Of a stretch of 64,000 bases of DNA, positions 59,587-64,000 are shown one piece after another. Positions within the stretch are counted from its first letter, which is position 1, and the number at the start of each line of letters is the position of its first letter. The stretch covers positions 558,001 to 622,000 of the forward strand of contig CALYLX010000082.1 of assembly GCA_944990035.1 (NCBI GenBank). The letters are read 5' to 3'. Made by a program: the position numbers and the translations under genes. The stretch is from Clitopilus passeckerianus (Eukaryota; Basidiomycota; Agaricomycetes; Agaricales; Entolomataceae). The notes below the pieces were generated by a model, which made no database searches, was not told the origin of the DNA, and saw only the letters and a list, made by a program, of their open reading frames with translations.

Positions 59587-59968
59587 ATGAAGTTACAGGC
59601 TATCTTCGCGCTCTGCATCTTTGCTCTTGTTCAGGGAGCCCCTCTCATGAAGTAAGTCCCAATCAAGGGTCCTCGATCTTACCGTTTTTAAACGCACTCT
59701 CTCCCCAGCATACGGGACCAGCATACGGGACCAGCATGCGACTAAAGAGAAACCCTCCCGCGCAATTGACTTCGAGTAAGCACAACCTTACAATAGCCAC
59801 CCTCGCCGTTCATGTTTCTCCTTCTCCGTAGCATTCGTGGGGACATACATGCGACGAAAGAAAAACCTTCCCGAGCAATTGACTTTGAGTAAGTAAAAGT
59901 TCGCAATATTAACCCCACACCATTCATGTTTCTCTATCAGCGTACGAGGTGACATACACGCTACTTGA
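59587..59968 (+). CDS. Secreted peptide precursor made of exon-encoded repeats
   Basis: Four exons (59587-59651, 59722-59775, 59832-59888, 59941-59968) give 67 residues. Exon 1 encodes a signal peptide (MKLQAIFALCIFALVQGAP). Exons 2 and 3 each encode one copy of an 18-19-residue repeat, IRGDIHATKEKPSRAIDFD (copy 1 reads IRDQHAT...), and exon 4 the first half of a third copy, VRGDIHAT, before TGA. All introns are in the same phase (after the second base of a codon), so repeats can be added or lost without breaking the frame. The units contain RGD and KEKPSR but no KR site. No known family recognised. The start, TATA box and related signal peptide of the gene at 58421 support it. Confidence 0.6.
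59709..59734 (+). repeat. 13-bp tandem duplication at an acceptor site
   Basis: CATACGGGACCAG occurs twice in a row. Both copies end in CAG and the first is preceded by CCCCAG, giving several possible acceptors. Only use of the second (exon start 59722) keeps the repeat frame open; the first leads to a stop in the next 40 bases. Confidence 0.75.
59722..59968 (+). repeat. Tandem exon-intron repeat units
   Basis: Units 59722-59831 and 59832-59940, plus a partial unit from 59941. Both the exons (54 and 57 bases) and the introns (56 and 52 bp, sharing a GTAAG start and a CCATTCATGTTTCT-like 3' half) are similar, so the duplication covered exon plus intron. Confidence 0.75.
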
Positions 59969-60506
59969 GGCGGCCTATATGCCAGCAGCTGGAAGGCTTA
60001 TGGAGTACATAGATTGAAGGTCGCACTCCTCGTTCCGTTTTTTAACTGTCTTCCAGATAGTGTCCCCATGGGTTCATAAGTCATGAAAAGTCCGGGCGGA
60101 GCTGCTAGACAATTATAACCGGGCTAAAATATTCAATACATCGTTTGAGAGCCAATGCCATGGGATATCGTATAATTAGATCTTGTGTTCTGCGTGCTCG
60201 TTCGAGTTCAGCAAAGGCCTCAGGCCTGAGGCCTCGGGCCATGGTGGACAGCCACATTGCTGACAAATGATGCGCGACCAACGAGATCAACATTCGCCAC
60301 AACGCAGCCTCAATTCATTCTTTCAGATCAACACTTCTGCCGGTTGCTGCCGCTGTGAAAACGGGAACAAATGGACCACAGGCTCAAGATATGTTGGCGC
60401 CTATCTCTGAGGCGACCTAAATTTGGAGGCAGATGCAGCATGTATCAAGGGGTCATGGCCGACTTCGCTCCTCACCGCACTTACGCACTTTCTACCGTTT
60501 ACCAAC
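59969..60506. other. Intergenic, no gene recognised
   Basis: Includes a GGCCTCAGGCCTGAGGCCTCGG block (near 60218-60239) made of overlapping GAGGCC/GGCCTC inverted words. Function unknown. Confidence 0.5.
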
Positions 60507-63500
60507 ATGGCCGGTAACGGTGGCCTATTTTCTTGCCTGAAGCGCAAGAAGAAAACGAAACAGCAGCCGAGAAGTCAGGAGACGGTGGTGGGGGTATGCA
60601 AAGTTTATCGTTGCTGTGCTGCAAGCTTACCAATTGTCTAGACTCCAAATCCAAAATCTGTGGTATTATCTACATCGACACCTGCTGCGGTTTCGCATAC
60701 CGTGGCGAGCGAACCGACTATACCTTCCGCTCAACATATATCCTCAACTGAGGAGACAGAGGTCGAACCCAGCGCAGTGGTCAAACCCGGAAGCGTGGAT
60801 CTCCCGCACTCAAAGGACGAAAAACACAGTAAAGATCCAAAAGGGCCGCCTACTAAGAAGGAATACGCGGTCGAGGCTACCAAGAAAACGGTTGAAGTTC
60901 TGAAAGGGGTTGCTGGGCTGGTAGGCGTCCCTCTGGTGAGGGAAGTCCTGGATGTTGGGCTCACGGTAATAACAACATGCGAAGTGAGTCATTCTGGCGA
61001 CAAATCTGACCCTCATGGCATTAAGTACATTTTTTGTTAGGCCATAAACGAAGTTCAGGAGCGAGTTGGGGAGTTGAAGAACCGCATTGCCGAGTTTCTT
61101 CTGGTCATAGCGAAGGTCGCGAAAGGAACAGACGACAACCCTTTGTTGAGGCTCTCAGAAGATGTCATGGAAGAGTTGAGAGATCTAAAGGAGTGAGTGT
61201 CGGAAAGTGGTAATTGCGCCGATATTAACTCACAAATCTCCTTACCAGCTGCCTCACACTAATAACAGACCGGCTGGACAAGATCAATCGTCAAAATATC
61301 GTGCTCACGACGCTGCTTCCGGAGGCCAACAAGAAGACCATCGAGGATTGTGTCGTCGCCTTCCAAGATGGCATCGATCGTTTCCAGGTCTGACCTGTTC
61401 TAGTTTTCCTCTAATCGAATAGCCGCCTCATGCCCTGCCTACACCAGACGTTGCGCGGAATACATGCTGCCCAGGATCTCACCCGGATTCAAGGCCAGCT
61501 CGAAGAGATTTACGGGCTTACGATGAGGGTAGCCCAAAAGGTCGACCACATCGAATTCGAAGTCCAGGGCATGAAGAGCTCTGTCGACGAACTAAAGGCA
61601 ATGCTTAGTTCGCCTGGTGAAGGCACCTCAACAATCACCTCCGTGAGGATGCCGCCAGTTCCTGAGGTGTTCTTCGGCAGAGAAGCTATTGTGAACAAGA
61701 TCGCTGAAGCTCTTGCTAGCGGCGACACATCTCGATCCCGAGTGTGCATAATAGGACCAGGAGGAATGGGGAAAACGTCCACCTCCCTTGCCATCATGAA
61801 TCACCCCGCCGTTAAAGCCAAGTTTGCCAGGGAACATCGGTATTGGGTCCCATGCGGAAGTTCCAACTCGCCCGGCACTTTCCTGGCGCATTTAGCCAAG
61901 TGCATCAGGGTAACGACACAGACATCCGACCCTCTGCAAACCGTTCTCGCTACGCTGGAGGAGACAGAAGATCCTCGCGTCATCTTACTCGACAATTTTG
62001 AGACACCTTGGAGGCCAATTGAAGGGCGGCAAGAATCGGTGAAGAACATCCTTCTGTCACTCAATGAACTGCCCCATGTCTCCATTCTCGTCACCATGCG
62101 TTCGGAATTCCCTCCTCTCACGAAATGGACTACAGAACGTCTCGGACTCATTGAACACGATGATGCAAGGCGCATATACACAACTATTGACCCCAATGCC
62201 GCCGATGACCCCGCTCTTGACGAACTTCTGAACGCTATTGGACATCTCCCATATGCCATCACCCTCATGGCCATGCGAGGGAAGCAAACATTCTCCGCCC
62301 CTGTAGACCTTCTACGTGAGTGGAATGAGGCGGGAACCACCATGTTATCCGACGTCGAGGATGGAATAGAGTACTCCATTCAACTCTCCATCAACAGCAA
62401 AATCGTCCGAGAAGCTCCCGGTGCCACCGAGCTGCTCCGAATCCTTTCCCTGCTTCCAGCTGGAGTCTACCGGAACCACCTCGACGTTTGGGCCAAATCG
62501 TGGAAGACATCAGCTCTTGGTATCCTCCGAGAAGCTGCGTTGGTCCTTGCTAGAGAGGTCGTATCGGAAGATAGCCAGAAGCATGTTCATCTGTTCGTGC
62601 TGCCTGTTGTGCAGTCGTATATGCGCCAGCAGGGTCGGATACCGGAATCCCTGCGCCGCGGCGTGCACCAAGCGTGCTACGATTTCCTCATCAAGCACAA
62701 TGGTGCGGTTGATGGTCCCAACAATGACCACTTCAAGGCGGATGTTGCAGCAATTGCAATACACGAATCAAATATTCAAGCACTCCTAACCGAGAGTATT
62801 CAAGAAATTCTTAACGCCCAACCCCTGCTCTCAGGGTTCCAAGATCAGTCCCAGTTCGCCACCTCTTCTCCCCTTTCCCAACTCCTCGATGCCGCACTAT
62901 CGTTCATCTGGTACAAGTCCTGGAGTCGACCAAACCCTAAGATGGCAGAACATGTCATAGCTCTGGCAAAAGCCACTGGGCAACGTCGGCATGAAGCAGA
63001 CGCCCTGTTTTGCTTGGCGAACATGCTTCAAAAGTTCGCCCAATACCAACAACCTCGCGACAGATTCGAGGAAGCAAGAAATCTATTTTCGGCAGTCGGT
63101 GATAACGACAAAGCATGCTTTGCCGAACTTCGGATGGTCGATTCGCTCATCTCCCAAGATGTTCCGAAACAACAGCTCATGGACCTCATCAACGATGCTC
63201 GATCCCGTTGGGAAAATGCCTCAAACTCGCCAGAAACTGCGGTTAGGCTCCGGTTTCATCATGCGAGGATATCTTGGTATGCGCAGGCCCAGTCGGGCGT
63301 GGTTTCGCGCAGGGAATTACACGAGGCGAAGAAAACATTCATCAAGTTAGGGTTTCCCAATGAAGCCAGAGAATCTCTTCACCTAATCTCCCGATCCTAT
63401 GCACAGTCAGGCATGTGGAAAGAGGCCCTCGAAGTCATCGACGAGGCAATCGAATTGGGTGAACAGATTGGAGCTCCCATCTCGCACTTCTATCGGGCGA

Positions 63501-63838
63501 AAGCTCGTTGTTTGAAGGGAGATGGTCAGTGGAATGGGACCGGGCGGTTGATCGCCACGCTGAAGAAGGCTCTTCAGCATGCGAAGGAGTTTGGATCGCC
63601 GTTGTCGGTCAGTCTGACGCTGGAGGAGTTAGGAGAGTATTACGTGCGAGAGAAGGAGTGGGCTGCAGCGAGTTTAGCCTATGAAGAGGCGTTGAAGGAG
63701 TGCAAGAAGGGCTCGGGGCTTACGCTGAAGAAGGCGGAGATGCGATGCCAGAATAATCTGGAATATGTGAAGGCGAGGGAGGCAGGATCTCCAGAAGATG
63801 ATACGGCCATGAAGTTCATTGGCCCAACACGGGTATAA
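60507..63838 (+). CDS. STAND/NLR-type receptor: helical domain, NB-ARC, TPR
   Basis: Five exons (60507-60593, 60642-60983, 61041-61192, 61249-61387, 61448-63838) give 1,036 residues. After a basic, Ser/Pro-rich start comes a helical block (about 95-290: VEVLKGVAGLVGVPLVREVL, INEVQERVGELKNRIAEFLL and a coiled-coil-like part) of the kind found as MLKL/HeLo-like N-terminal domains in basidiomycete NLRs. NB-ARC follows with Walker A GPGGMGKTS (about 341), Walker B VILLDNFE, sensor ILVTMRSE and HLPYAITLM (GLPL-like). The C-terminal third (about 740-1020) is TPR-like helices. Such proteins switch from ADP to ATP on ligand sensing and drive immune or incompatibility cell death in fungi. The N-terminal assignment is inferred. 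Confidence 0.85.
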
Positions 63839-64000
63839 ACGACCAGTTTGTAATCTTGTGGACATTGTTAGTTGATATATATGTATCTTTCTGGATCTCA
63901 TCGTGGTCGCACTCCTCTTTTAGAATTGATATCTTAAATTTGTAACTCAAAGGCTGTGAAAAACTGCGAAGCCACCCAACATTTCAATTACTTGGACCTG
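63839..64000. other. 3' flank of the NLR gene
   Basis: A/T-rich sequence downstream of the NLR stop. The window ends here. Confidence 0.5.

Noticed and set aside
59969..60506. A third copy of the peptide gene between 59969 and the NLR
   Set aside because: No further signal peptide or repeat unit was seen.
1..64000. CRISPR arrays, tRNA or rRNA genes, bacterial-type operons
   Set aside because: No regularly spaced direct repeats, no tRNA B-box with matching cloverleaf seen by eye, and introns and gene families are clearly eukaryotic.

Overview
This window reads as the nuclear genome of a basidiomycete, most likely a mushroom-forming Agaricomycete. Genes carry many 45-65 bp introns, ATP-citrate lyase is one fused gene, and terpene synthase, P450 and NB-ARC/TPR families typical of Agaricomycetes are present. 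Gene models below were spliced by eye from GT(GC)-AG sites and frame; no searches were run.

Layout. 1-11192: two head-to-tail Ty3/gypsy chromoviruses on the minus strand that share one LTR. The left copy runs off the window. The LTRs carry a TATA box and an 11-nt complement to the primer-binding site, the signature of Tf1/sushi-type self-priming. The right-hand LTR ends about 9 bp before what looks like the splice acceptor of a host gene whose 3' part (11202-12041) remains. 13150-15998: a tandem pair of degenerate HNH-like genes, the second broken. 16639-17216: a small FHA protein. 18164-19123: mitochondrial ribosomal protein mL44. 19124-22035: unresolved. 22036-26178: fused ATP-citrate lyase in 8 exons.

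27006-55262 looks like a specialised-metabolism region: a class I sesquiterpene synthase, two divergent P450s, a stand-alone adenylating enzyme, a condensation-fold (Tri3-like) acyltransferase, a membrane-anchored HSL-type hydrolase, an isoprenylcysteine-methyltransferase-like membrane enzyme, a 7TM protein, and three paralogous secreted type-B carboxylesterases at the two edges. A reasonable inference is synthesis, oxidation, acylation and hydrolysis of a sesquiterpenoid ester, but no product can be named.

57125-63838: a MAPEG-family MGST3, then two small secreted-peptide precursor genes with related signal peptides. One is Cys-rich after a KR site. The other is built of tandem exons each encoding one copy of a peptide repeat containing RGD. 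The last gene is an NB-ARC/TPR STAND receptor with an N-terminal helical domain. The peptide pair and the terpenoid cluster are the most interesting items.
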